Part shown: positions 1 through 7,577 of the stretch, in pieces
Layout of the letters: each line of letters opens with the position of its first letter
Numbering within the stretch: position 1 is the first letter of the stretch
Source of the DNA: Gillisia limnaea DSM 15749
GTDB lineage: Bacteria; Bacteroidota; Bacteroidia; Flavobacteriales; Flavobacteriaceae
DNA: 64,000 nucleotides
Assembly (NCBI RefSeq): GCF_000243235.1
Contig: NZ_JH594606.1
Location: 183,895-247,894, forward strand
Direction: 5' to 3'
Translations under genes and position numbers: made by a program
Notes under the pieces: model-generated
The model's database searches: none
What the model saw: the letters and a program-made list of their open reading frames with translations, nothing else
Told to the model about the DNA's origin: nothing

Positions 1-737
1 TTGGGGTAGAAGATATTAACATTCTCGAAAGTTTAAAGCAAAGTGAATTTATTCAAGGTCTGGATGTCAACCTGATCCCAAAATTTTTAAATAGTGTTTT
101 TGGTATTTTAGGTGCTACTTTAATTGCGATATTCTCTATAATGTTTATCTCGTTTTTCCTGCTTAAAGACAGTAAGTTAATGCTTAATAGTATCCTTGTT
201 TTTGCCAACAGAGGAGAAGAAGATAAATTTCAACGAGTATTCAACAAGATCAAGATCTTGCTGTCCCGGTACTTTGTAGGTCTTACAATGCAAATTACCG
301 TATTATTTATTCTGTATCTCTTGTTGCTTACTATTTTCGAAATAAACAACCCAATAGCCATAGCATTTATCTGTGCTTTTTTGAACCTGGTTCCCTACTT
401 AGGCCCAATATTCGCAGGAATTTTAATGGCACTTTTTGTGATCTCCAGTCAACTTGGAGCCGATTTTCAAATGGTTATTTTGCCAAAATTAATTTACATT
501 ATGCTGGGGTATGGAATTTCCCAATTGATAGATAATCTTATAAGTCAGCCGCTTATATTTGGTGCCAGCGTGCGCTCACATCCTTTAGAAATATTCCTCA
601 TTATTCTTATTGCCGGACTTTTATTTGGAGTATTAGGAATGGTTGTGGCAGTTCCTTTTTATACTGCATTAAAAGTGATCGCAAAAGAATCTTTAAGCGA
701 ATATAAGATCGTTAAAAGGCTTACCAGGGATCTTTAA
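1..737 (+). CDS. AI-2E family transporter (5' truncated by window edge)
   Basis: The reading frame is open from base 3 and has no start inside the window, so only the C-terminal part of the protein is present (about 244 residues, against roughly 340-370 for the family). The visible part has a hydrophilic stretch followed by several hydrophobic helices. One holds the LNLVPYLGPIFAG segment, which matches the NxIPxxGP signature typical of the AI-2E exporter/PerM family (UPF0118). These inner-membrane proteins export small molecules or act as Na+/H+ antiporters, and the substrate cannot be told from sequence. The end is hydrophobic followed by a short basic tail. The methyltransferase gene starts 12 bases downstream, so the two are probably co-transcribed. 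Confidence 0.85.
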   Translation, partial: GVEDINILESLKQSEFIQGLDVNLIPKFLNSVFGILGATLIAIFSIMFISFFLLKDSKLMLNSILVFANRGEEDKFQRVFNKIKILLSRYFVGLTMQITVLFILYLLLLTIFEINNPIAIAFICAFLNLVPYLGPIFAGILMALFVISSQLGADFQMVILPKLIYIMLGYGISQLIDNLISQPLIFGASVRSHPLEIFLIILIAGLLFGVLGMVVAVPFYTALKVIAKESLSEYKIVKRLTRDL

Positions 738-749
738 AACAATTGAGGC

Positions 750-1940
750 TTGAACAAAGCATTATTATATCCAGAAGTTCAAAAGTTCATTTTAGAGCAT
801 CTTTTAGAGGATCTTTCAAAATTGATCTTAAAAGGAAGCCCTTTTCCTTATGTCTCCATACAGGAAATTGGGGTACAAATTTCAGGGAAAAATAAAGCCA
901 GATCAAAACTTCCGGTTTGGTTTAATACCCAAAACATTCTTTATCCTCCAAATCTCAATTTGGAGCAAACTTCTTCAGAAAAAACTGCAGGTTACAAAGC
1001 TTCCTTAATTTCTGGGGGTACACTTATAGATCTTACAGGGGGCTTTGGGATAGATTCTTATTTTTTTGTTGAAAAATTCAGGCATCTCACCTACTGTGAA
1101 CTCAATCCCGAATTATTTGAAATCGCAACACATAATTTTAAAATTTTAGGAGCTAAAAATGTTAAAACATTTCAGGGAAACGGGATCGAATTTTTAAAAA
1201 AAGCTGAAGAACAATTTGACTGGATCTATCTGGATCCCTCCAGACGGGATGAGCATGGAGGTAAAGTTTTTCACCTGAATCAGTGTACTCCAGATATATC
1301 AGAAAACCTGGAATTGCTTTTTGAGAATTCGGAAAATATTATGCTCAAGACCTCTCCTTTACTGGACCTAAAAGCCGGGATTATCGGGTTAAAACATGTT
1401 TCTGAAATTCATATCGTTGCTGTTAACAGTGATGTAAAGGAACTATTATGGATCCTGAAAAAGGGATATTCGGGAAAAGTTGAAATAAAAACGATCGATT
1501 TTCAAAAATCTGAAACTCAACTTTTCGAAACTATATTCTCAAATACACAATTAGAGGTTCCTTTGAGCCTTCCTTTAAAATACCTTTATGAGCCCAATCC
1601 AGCTATCATGAAAAGTGGAATGTTTCGGGAATTGGCCGTTCACACCAATACGTTGAAACTTCATTCCAATACGCATTTGTACACTTCGGAAAAACCAAAA
1701 AATTTCCCGGGAAGAGTGTTTGAAGTGTCTGAAGTACTACCTTTTAACAAGAAGCAATTAAAGCAAAGATTGAAATTAAAAAAAGCCAATATCACCACTA
1801 GAAATTTCCCGAAATCTGTAGAGGTAATACGCCAGGAACTAAAAATAAGCGATGGTGGAAATTCCTATTTATTTTTTGCTACCAATCTCAAAAATGAAAA
1901 AATTGTATTGGTTTGCAAGAAAATTTCTGCTGAAACTTAG
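750..1940 (+). CDS. THUMP-like domain class I SAM-dependent methyltransferase
   Basis: A 396-residue protein starting at TTG (750), with a purine-rich TGAGG just upstream and no ATG that would give a full N-terminus. Around residues 90-100 it has a SAM-binding motif I (LIDLTGGFGIDSYFF). An acidic motif II (YCELNP) follows about 25 residues later, and a DWIYLDPSRRD motif corresponds to the catalytic loop (motif IV) of nucleic-acid methyltransferases. The C-terminal part resembles the THUMP-like and ferredoxin-like domains of the Bacteroidota PG_1098 group. The likely role is RNA or DNA methylation in the cytoplasm, but the target is unknown. Its 3' end faces kdsB, with a large palindrome between them. 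Confidence 0.82.
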   Translation: MNKALLYPEVQKFILEHLLEDLSKLILKGSPFPYVSIQEIGVQISGKNKARSKLPVWFNTQNILYPPNLNLEQTSSEKTAGYKASLISGGTLIDLTGGFGIDSYFFVEKFRHLTYCELNPELFEIATHNFKILGAKNVKTFQGNGIEFLKKAEEQFDWIYLDPSRRDEHGGKVFHLNQCTPDISENLELLFENSENIMLKTSPLLDLKAGIIGLKHVSEIHIVAVNSDVKELLWILKKGYSGKVEIKTIDFQKSETQLFETIFSNTQLEVPLSLPLKYLYEPNPAIMKSGMFRELAVHTNTLKLHSNTHLYTSEKPKNFPGRVFEVSEVLPFNKKQLKQRLKLKKANITTRNFPKSVEVIRQELKISDGGNSYLFFATNLKNEKIVLVCKKISAET

Positions 1941-1957
1941 ACTTCCGATGGTGAAGA

Positions 1958-2042
1958 ATATAATCCCTCATCGAGGGTTTAACTCCCCGAAGGCTGCCCG
2001 TACCGTTAGGGCGGGCCTGCCCGAATGGTACGGGCAGCCTTC
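1958..2042 (-). repeat. GC-rich palindromic intergenic element, copy 1
   Basis: The stretch contains a perfect 15-base inverted repeat (1990-2004 with 2027-2041, arm AAGGCTGCCCGTACC) around a GC-rich loop. Read on the minus strand it continues into a TTAAACCCTCGATGAGGG segment that is shared with the other copies in this window. It lies between two convergent genes and could act as a bidirectional transcription end, though no clean T-run follows. Confidence 0.75.
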
Positions 2043-2067
2043 TTCCAAGGATCTAGATTCATTAAAA

Positions 2068-2820
2068 CTAGTACTCTTTAAATAATTTCCTCGCTTTTTC
2101 AAGATCTTCAGCAGTATCAATGCCAATTCCTTTAAAATTTGTTTCCACCATCATTATATTTTTCCCATATTCAAGATATCGGATACATTCGATCTTCTCT
2201 GTTGCTTCAAGTTGCAACATTGGCAACCTGTAAAAATCCATCAACGCCTGTTTTCTAAATGCATACACCCCAATATGTTTGAAATAAGTCACTCCGGAAT
2301 TTGTTTCCCTTGGATAAGGAAGTGGGAATCTTGAGAAATAAAGCGCCAGGTTATTTTTATTGGTGATCACCTTCACATTATTAGGGTTGGTAATCTCCTC
2401 GCTATCGAACATTGGTGTTTTAAGGGAAGCAAGATCTATACTGCTTTCGGTATCATATTTAAATACTTCAAGAAGTTTATAAAGGCTTTCTTTATCTATG
2501 AGTGGTTCATCGCCTTGCACATTTACCACGATATCAACATCCATATCCTCTACCGCTTCCGCAATTCTATCGCTGCCGCATTCGTGCTCTTTTTTGCTCA
2601 TTATCGCAATACCTCCGGAATTCTTAATCTCATCAAAAATAATATCGCTGTCGGTTACCACATATACTTCATCAAATAACCCGGTATTGACAGCAGCTTC
2701 ATAGGTTCGGCGAATAACGGTCTTACCGTTGAGATCCTGCATCAATTTCCCCGGAAACCTGCTTGCTTCATAGCGTGCAGGGATTACAGCTATAATTTTT
2801 AAGACGCTATTTTTAGTCAT
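2068..2820 (-). CDS. kdsB: 3-deoxy-manno-octulosonate cytidylyltransferase
   Basis: A 250-residue protein of normal length for KdsB. It activates KDO as CMP-KDO from CTP, a cytoplasmic step required for lipid A-inner core assembly of lipopolysaccharide. The N-terminal nucleotide-binding signature [14 protein letters not shown] lies at residues 12-25. The metal/substrate loop NVQGDEPLI is at about 100-108, and [11 protein letters not shown] in the second half matches the KDO-binding region. It starts with ATG at 2820 and runs toward the methyltransferase. The RecD-like helicase gene ends 35 bases upstream on the same strand, so they may share a transcript. Confidence 0.95.
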   Translation of the reverse strand: MTKNSVLKIIAVIPARYEASRFPGKLMQDLNGKTVIRRTYEAAVNTGLFDEVYVVTDSDIIFDEIKNSGGIAIMSKKEHECGSDRIAEAVEDMDVDIVVNVQGDEPLIDKESLYKLLEVFKYDTESSIDLASLKTPMFDSEEITNPNNVKVITNKNNLALYFSRFPLPYPRETNSGVTYFKHIGVYAFRKQALMDFYRLPMLQLEATEKIECIRYLEYGKNIMMVETNFKGIGIDTAEDLEKARKLFKEY

Positions 2821-2855
2821 TTTACTTAAATTTCAGTTGAATTGGTAATCTTTTT

Positions 2856-4292
2856 TTAATCTTCAGCAAAAAAATCATCTTTAAACCCAATCAAATATAA
2901 TTTTTCCTGAGCACGTGTTATTGCCGTATAAAGCCATCTTAGATAATCCTTGTCTACACCGTTTGGCAAATAAGGCTGTTCAATAAAAACTGTATTCCAT
3001 TGCCCACCCTGAGACTTATGACAGGTCATGGCGTATGAAAATTTAATTTGCAGGGCATTAAAAAATTTATTCCCCTTCACTTTCAAGAACTTTTTGTACT
3101 TAGAGGTTTCATCTTCGTAATCCTGAATCACTTCCTGGTAGAGTTTATTGGATTCATCATAGGTAAGCGAGGGAGAATTGCTCTCAAGAGTATCGAGGAT
3201 CACAACGGTATCGAAAGGTTGCATTTTGGGGTAATCTACCATTTTAACATTTACTTCAGCAAAACGGAATCCATACAATTCCTTAATTGCCTGAATTTCC
3301 AGGACTTTTACAATATCTCCATTCGCGATAAATCCGGCTTCAGAAGTAGGTTTTATCCAGAAATAGTTATTTTTTACCACCATTAAATAATCTCCTGAAG
3401 AAATTTCTTCCTCCTGAAATAAGATCCTGGATCGAATTTGTTGATTGTATTGATTTGCTCTTTTATTGGAGCGTACAATAATACTGGTATCCTCATTGCC
3501 CAAAGTGTCATAAGAATCCTGAATAGCGTCCAGGATCTCCTGCCCGTCCATCAACCTTACCACATCTGCCTTTCCTGTAAGATTAAAACGGAATGATTCA
3601 TAAAACTCATCTGCCAACGCCTCCCGTATCTTTGTGGCATTGAGCAGAATATCACTTTCTTCGCTTTGACGAACCACTTCATCCAATTCTATATGAATAA
3701 CTTCTTTATTATAATGATCCCGAAGCTTATGTTCCTCTAGGGCTGGGCTCATATCCAGTTTTACCGGCGGTAACTGTGCGGTATCCCCAATTAAAATTAG
3801 AGAACATTTCTGCCCGGAGTATACATAATCTATAAGATCGGCTAGCAAACCATTGTTTTCAAATAATTTCGAATCCTGATTTTCATCCGGGATCATGGAT
3901 GCCTCATCTACGATAAAGATTGCATTTTTATGTTTATTAGGCTGTAAAACAAATTGTACACCCGCCCCACTTGTTTTTTTTGGAAAATAGATCTTTTTAT
4001 GAATGGTTTGTGCCTCCTGATTGGAATACAGGGAAATAACTTTAGCTGCCCTACCGGTGGGAGCAAGTAAAATTCCGCTGCGTTTTATCTTCCAAAGATT
4101 CTTCACAAGCGCACTAATAATGGTGGTTTTACCCGTTCCGGCGTAACCTTTTAGCAAAAATAAAGTGTCTGGTGAGGGATTAACAACAAATGACGAGAGT
4201 TGCTGCAATGCAATATCTTGTTTTGCCTTTGCCTCGAAGCCTAATTCCTTGATTAATAGTTGATAAAACGTACCGGCATTTAAATTTTCCAT
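2856..4292 (-). CDS. RecD-like superfamily 1 DNA helicase (AAA_30 / UvrD_C_2)
   Basis: The frame extends upstream to 4424, but those 44 extra residues are hydrophobic and unlike the family, and they overlap the promoter box at 4311-4318. I therefore place the start at 4292 (MENLNAG), giving 478 residues. Motifs in order are Walker A GYAGTGKTT (about residue 50), Walker B with IFIVDEASM, motif III GDTAQLPPV, and the C-terminal UvrD-type motifs CHKSQGGQW and YTAITRAQEKLYL. This is the layout of stand-alone RecD2/Dda-like 5'-3' helicases that are not part of RecBCD. The likely role is DNA repair or replication restart. The exact in vivo job in Bacteroidota is not known to me. Confidence 0.85.
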   Translation of the reverse strand: MENLNAGTFYQLLIKELGFEAKAKQDIALQQLSSFVVNPSPDTLFLLKGYAGTGKTTIISALVKNLWKIKRSGILLAPTGRAAKVISLYSNQEAQTIHKKIYFPKKTSGAGVQFVLQPNKHKNAIFIVDEASMIPDENQDSKLFENNGLLADLIDYVYSGQKCSLILIGDTAQLPPVKLDMSPALEEHKLRDHYNKEVIHIELDEVVRQSEESDILLNATKIREALADEFYESFRFNLTGKADVVRLMDGQEILDAIQDSYDTLGNEDTSIIVRSNKRANQYNQQIRSRILFQEEEISSGDYLMVVKNNYFWIKPTSEAGFIANGDIVKVLEIQAIKELYGFRFAEVNVKMVDYPKMQPFDTVVILDTLESNSPSLTYDESNKLYQEVIQDYEDETSKYKKFLKVKGNKFFNALQIKFSYAMTCHKSQGGQWNTVFIEQPYLPNGVDKDYLRWLYTAITRAQEKLYLIGFKDDFFAED

Positions 4293-4310
4293 AGGCTTAC
4301 TTGCAAAAGT

Positions 4311-4318
4311 CAAAGATA
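4311..4318 (-). promoter_or_regulatory. putative -7 box for the RecD-like helicase gene
   Basis: TATCTTTG on the minus strand matches the Bacteroidota -7 consensus TAnnTTTG and lies 18 bases upstream of the chosen ATG at 4292. No clear -33 TTG is seen at the usual distance. Confidence 0.5.
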
Positions 4319-4364
4319 ACAACGTATTTTTAGGGCAGAAACTTTTACGAATAAAAAAAAATTG

Positions 4365-4372
4365 TAGATTTG
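4365..4372 (+). promoter_or_regulatory. putative -7 box for the 4407 operon
   Basis: TAGATTTG on the plus strand matches TAnnTTTG, 34 bases before the ATG at 4407. It probably drives the 4407-DUF3822-rsmD-6401 gene run. Confidence 0.5.
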
Positions 4373-4406
4373 CGATGAACTCAATTAATTTAAAACTTAC
4401 GAAAGC

Positions 4407-5051
4407 ATGAAACTTGTTATTCAATTACTCCTTTGGATTGTTATCATCTTTTTGGGATACCTGGTTTTTAACTCAGTGTATGACCCAATCCAGTTTAATA
4501 AAGTTAAAGAAAAGCGTTACGCCAAAGTGATTGAACGGCTCAAGGATATTCGTGGTGCACAATTGGCGCATCAGCAAATCACCGGAACTTTCGCAAAAGA
4601 TTTTGACAAATTGGTGACCTTCATCGATACAGCAGAATTCGTTTTGACTCAGCGTAGAGATTCCACAATACTTGATGAGGAATATAGAAAAGCATTTGGT
4701 GTTGACAGGCAAAAAGATATTGTGATTATAGACACTCTTGGATATGCATCTGTAAAAGATTCCTTGTTTAAAACAGGTAGCTATAAAAAAATGATGTTTG
4801 TTCCTGTTGATGGTGTGGACGCCAAATTTGAAATGAGTGCTGGTACAGTAACAAAAAATGACAATAAAATTCCGGTTTTTGAAGCAAAGGTGAATAAAAG
4901 CATTATCCTCCATGATCAGGATAAGGATTTGATTATGCAGGAAAAACAAGTGGTATCTGTGGATGGAGTAAATGGAGCGTATATAAGAGTAGGTTCTATG
5001 GAAGAGGTAAATACCACCGGTAACTGGCCTACAGTTTATGGCAGTAATTAG
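4407..5051 (+). CDS. conserved hypothetical protein with one N-terminal membrane helix
   Basis: A 214-residue protein with an N-terminal hydrophobic helix (about residues 4-22) followed by a mainly soluble part. I do not recognise a named family. After the helix there is a basic amphipathic stretch ending in RLKDIRGAQLAHQQITG, which resembles the helix and following loop of pilin-like or anchored periplasmic proteins. The rest is rich in beta-type residues. Its end is nearly fused to the next gene, DUF3822, and then rsmD, so it is the first gene of a small operon. It probably faces the periplasm, anchored in the inner membrane. Function is unknown. Confidence 0.7.
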   Translation: MKLVIQLLLWIVIIFLGYLVFNSVYDPIQFNKVKEKRYAKVIERLKDIRGAQLAHQQITGTFAKDFDKLVTFIDTAEFVLTQRRDSTILDEEYRKAFGVDRQKDIVIIDTLGYASVKDSLFKTGSYKKMMFVPVDGVDAKFEMSAGTVTKNDNKIPVFEAKVNKSIILHDQDKDLIMQEKQVVSVDGVNGAYIRVGSMEEVNTTGNWPTVYGSN

Positions 5052-5061
5052 AGATCTAAAT

Positions 5062-5865
5062 ATGAATAAATTGAAACTGTCCATTCAGGTATGCCTGAAT
5101 GGACTTTCTTTTTTAATTTTGGATTGCGAAGAAAACCAACTGGTTTGGCATAAAAAAACCACATTCCAAAAAGAATTCAATCCTGCTAAAATTTTAAAGG
5201 AAATTGAATTGGTTTATGAAAAAGAAGAATTTCTTCAAAATCCAATAGAGGAGGTTATGCTTCTCTTTTCAAATGAGCTTTACAGCATAGTGCCCGAAGA
5301 ATATTTTATTGAAGAGGAGGCTTCCAATTATTTAAAATTCAATACTAAGATATTAAAGACAGATGTGGTAGCCCACGATCTTATTGAGGTAAATAACCTG
5401 GTAATTGTTTATATTCCGTTTACCAACATCACCAATTATTTTTTTGATAAATATGGGGAATTTGAATATAAACACAGTATTTCAGTTTTTGCCCAAGCTA
5501 TTTTAAGTCTCGAAAAAAGTTTACTAACAAAGGTTTATTTAAACAATTATACCAATTCTTATGATCTTGTAATTGTTCGCAATGGAAAACTCTTGCTGAG
5601 TAATTCCTTTACATATGATTCTGCCGAAGATTTTATCTATTATTTATTATTTACCTTAGAGCAGTTAAAACTGGATCCCTCAGAAATAGATTTAATATTA
5701 ACAGGTGAAATTTCAGAAGAATCCTCTTTTTATCAAATAGTATATACCTATATCAAAAATGTTCAGTTTCTGAAACCTGATCTCAATATTAATTTCACAG
5801 AAGAATACAACAATCAATTTCAAAGAGAGGCTTTTATTTTACTTAAATCAATAGAATGCGAATAA
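5062..5865 (+). CDS. DUF3822 family protein
   Basis: About 267 residues. An upstream in-frame ATG exists at 5038, but it lies inside the previous gene. The start at 5062 (MNKLKLSIQVCLNGLSFLI) gives the usual DUF3822 N-terminus. The family is confined to Bacteroidota and nearly always sits immediately upstream of rsmD, as here. The sequence alternates beta strands and helices (LSFLILD, DLIEVNNLVIVYIP, SYDLVIVRNGKLLLSNSF), consistent with an actin/ASKHA-like fold, though no clear ATP-binding residues stand out. The biochemical role is unknown. Its last 10 bases overlap rsmD, suggesting translational coupling. Confidence 0.82.
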   Translation: MNKLKLSIQVCLNGLSFLILDCEENQLVWHKKTTFQKEFNPAKILKEIELVYEKEEFLQNPIEEVMLLFSNELYSIVPEEYFIEEEASNYLKFNTKILKTDVVAHDLIEVNNLVIVYIPFTNITNYFFDKYGEFEYKHSISVFAQAILSLEKSLLTKVYLNNYTNSYDLVIVRNGKLLLSNSFTYDSAEDFIYYLLFTLEQLKLDPSEIDLILTGEISEESSFYQIVYTYIKNVQFLKPDLNINFTEEYNNQFQREAFILLKSIECE

Positions 5866-6398
5866 TATCAGGCCTTCATAAAGGCAGAAGAATTACTGCC
5901 CCAAAACAGTTACCAATACGCCCAACTACAGATATGGCCAAGGAAGGCTTGTTCAACATCATAAATAACCGGTTTCATTTTAAAGGATTGAAAGTACTGG
6001 ATCTTTTTTCGGGTTCCGGAAATATCGCTTATGAATTTGGTTCCCGGGGTGCCGGTCCAATTATCGCGGTTGATGCCAATATTGAATGTGTGAAATTTAT
6101 CAAAAAAACTGCTACAGAACTTCAACTGGATATCAATCCTATAAAAAGTGACGTTTTTAAATACATTGAAAAAGCACCTGTTAAAGCCGATTTGGTCTTT
6201 GCAGATCCTCCTTACGATCTTGAGGAAGATCAATTCAATAAAATAGTTGAATTGGTTATGGAAAAGAACATTCTCAACCCAAAAGGGATTTTGATTATCG
6301 AACATTCCAAGCATACCAAACTTACATCATTAGAAAACTATAGCGAATCAAGAAAATATGGGAATTCAGTTTTTAGTTTTTTTGTTCCTAAACCATAA
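5856..6398 (+). CDS. rsmD: 16S rRNA (guanine(966)-N(2))-methyltransferase
   Basis: A 180-residue protein of standard RsmD length. It transfers a methyl group from SAM to N2 of G966 in 16S rRNA during 30S subunit assembly. It starts with the diagnostic MRIISGLHKGRRI and the IRPTTDMAKEGLFNI substrate motif. The SAM-binding loop DLFSGSGNIAYEFGSRGA follows at about residues 48-65, and the catalytic FADPPYDL motif lies at about 115-122. It overlaps DUF3822 by 10 bases. The next gene begins 2 bases after its stop, so all three are likely translated from one mRNA. Confidence 0.95.
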   Translation: MRIISGLHKGRRITAPKQLPIRPTTDMAKEGLFNIINNRFHFKGLKVLDLFSGSGNIAYEFGSRGAGPIIAVDANIECVKFIKKTATELQLDINPIKSDVFKYIEKAPVKADLVFADPPYDLEEDQFNKIVELVMEKNILNPKGILIIEHSKHTKLTSLENYSESRKYGNSVFSFFVPKP

Positions 6399-6400
6399 GT

Positions 6401-6790
6401 ATGGATCCACTTATAGAAACTATCGAGTTGGAATTTACCACTCTTAAATTTTACAAGGATTTTGTAGTTTCAAAGATTAAGGAAGATGTTGTTCTCGATC
6501 AAAATAATACGGATGAGTTGGTTAAAGCTTGCTCTGGAATTTATATGGAAAGAAAGTTTATTTATATTTCGCAAAGATCCAATTCCTATAATGTTGACCC
6601 AACTATATACGTGAATCTTGAAAAAACCACGAATCTTTGGGGAATTGCAATAGTTAGCGAGAATGCAGCAGCTCTTAAAATGGCTATATTTGAGAAAAAT
6701 TTTGCTAGGTTTCCGTTTGAAATTTTCACTGAATTTGAGCAGGCATTAACCTGGGCAAAGGAGATCCTGAGTAAAGAAAAATTTTCGTGA
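6401..6790 (+). CDS. conserved hypothetical protein, possible STAS/SpoIIAA-like fold
   Basis: A 129-residue soluble protein with no signal peptide or membrane helix. The strand/helix alternation (IELEFTTLKFYKDFVVSKI, KFIYISQRSNS, GIAIVSENAAALKMAIFEKNF) and the length resemble small STAS or SpoIIAA-like proteins found in flavobacteria. I cannot point to a defining residue, so the fold is an inference. It follows rsmD by 2 bases and is the last gene of the operon. The minus-strand RNase P RNA gene ends opposite it, about 70 bases further on. Function is unknown. Confidence 0.65.
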   Translation: MDPLIETIELEFTTLKFYKDFVVSKIKEDVVLDQNNTDELVKACSGIYMERKFIYISQRSNSYNVDPTIYVNLEKTTNLWGIAIVSENAAALKMAIFEKNFARFPFEIFTEFEQALTWAKEILSKEKFS

Positions 6791-6862
6791 TCTTAAAGAA
6801 AAGACTGAACCTACTTCCAAAATAAAATTCAAACACTTTTTTTGAATGGTTCTAAAATAAAA

Positions 6863-7191
6863 AAAGCAGATCTATAATCCGGATTCTGTATCCCGAAAAA
6901 CTCCGGGACCCTTATCATTTATCTGAGATTTTTGTTGCCAAAAACCTTTAGCTGCCTACCCTCCGGCAACGGACGGGCCGCCCTTAAATACCGGTATACA
7001 TGGCATTGCACCGCATAGAGTTTACCTGGTTTCACTACAGCATTATCTGTACATACTTTCTGTTGCACTGGTCCTGATCCCACTTCCGGTAAAACCGGAG
7101 TTAAGATCGGTGGGTGTTACCCACTATACTGCCCTATGGTGTCCGGACTTTCCTCCCTGATCTAAATCAAGGCGATAAGGCGATCTGCTTT
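6863..7191 (-). ncRNA. rnpB: RNase P RNA (bacterial class A)
   Basis: Read on the minus strand, the 5' end carries the universal RNase P signature GAGGAAAGTCCGGACACC (about 7158-7141). The 3' end carries ACAGAATCCGGATTATAG (about 6890-6873). The two ends pair through P1 (AAAGCAGATC at 7191-7182 with GATCTGCTTT at 6872-6863), which sets the boundaries. The internal AGGGTAGGCAGCTAAA and GTGCAACAGAAAG segments also fit class A. About 329 nt, slightly shorter than the E. coli RNA. It is the catalytic RNA that matures tRNA 5' ends. The protein subunit gene is not in this window. Confidence 0.95.
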
Positions 7192-7195
7192 CAGG

Positions 7196-7203
7196 CAAAG
7201 ATA
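7196..7203 (-). promoter_or_regulatory. rnpB promoter, -7 box
   Basis: TATCTTTG on the minus strand is an exact TAnnTTTG match just upstream of the mature RNase P RNA 5' end. A TTG (7228-7226) sits 22 bases further upstream, fitting the Bacteroidota -33/-7 layout. Confidence 0.75.
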
Positions 7204-7305
7204 CAGCAGCTTCCTAACATAACATCAATTTCTATCCAAATAAAATAAACAATAAAAACACATAAGCCCGCTAAAAATCTAAGATGAAAAGACATCCGGA
7301 ATTTC

Positions 7306-7493
7306 CATGAAATCTCACCCGAATGGTACGGGCGGGCATTGGAGATTTAAATCTCTAATAAGAATCAAGAACCTCGGGGCAGGCCCACCCAAATGGTACG
7401 GGCAGGCCCGCCTGAATGAAATTCATTTCGGGCAGGCTCCCGAGGTATGAATTGGAAAATAGTTTTAAAAACCCTCAAGGAGGGATTAAATTT
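7306..7493 (+). repeat. GC-rich palindromic intergenic element, copy 2 (longest)
   Basis: This stretch between rnpB and dnaX holds nested palindromes: GGAGATTTAAATCTC near 7342, CCTCGGG (7372-7378) pairing with CCCGAGG (7439-7445), and internal copies of AATGGTACGGGC. It begins its core with ATCAAGAACCTCGGGGCAG and ends with CCCTCAAGGAGGGATTAAA, both shared with the copy near 56967. It is a non-coding mobile-looking element of about 130-190 bp. Confidence 0.75.
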
Positions 7494-7552
7494 AGATATC
7501 ACATTCCTTCAAAAATTAAGGGTTTACATTTACTTCTTAAAGATGGTATTTC

Positions 7553-7560
7553 TATATTTG
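7553..7560 (+). promoter_or_regulatory. putative -7 box for dnaX
   Basis: TATATTTG matches TAnnTTTG and lies 17 bases before the ATG at 7578. Its position argues against the longer upstream reading frame that begins within the repeat element at 7416. Confidence 0.55.
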
Positions 7561-7577
7561 TTTTTCAAAAATTATTC

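Noticed and set aside
1852..2085. A plus-strand 77-codon frame
   Set aside because: It overlaps the methyltransferase gene end and runs through the palindromic repeat, with no protein features.
4293..4424. A 44-residue N-terminal extension of the RecD-like helicase
   Set aside because: The extra part is unlike the family and overlaps promoter boxes and the start of the divergent gene.
7416..7577. A 54-residue N-terminal extension of DnaX
   Set aside because: It is translated from the palindromic repeat, has no family similarity, and a -7 box and the conserved N-terminus point to 7578.
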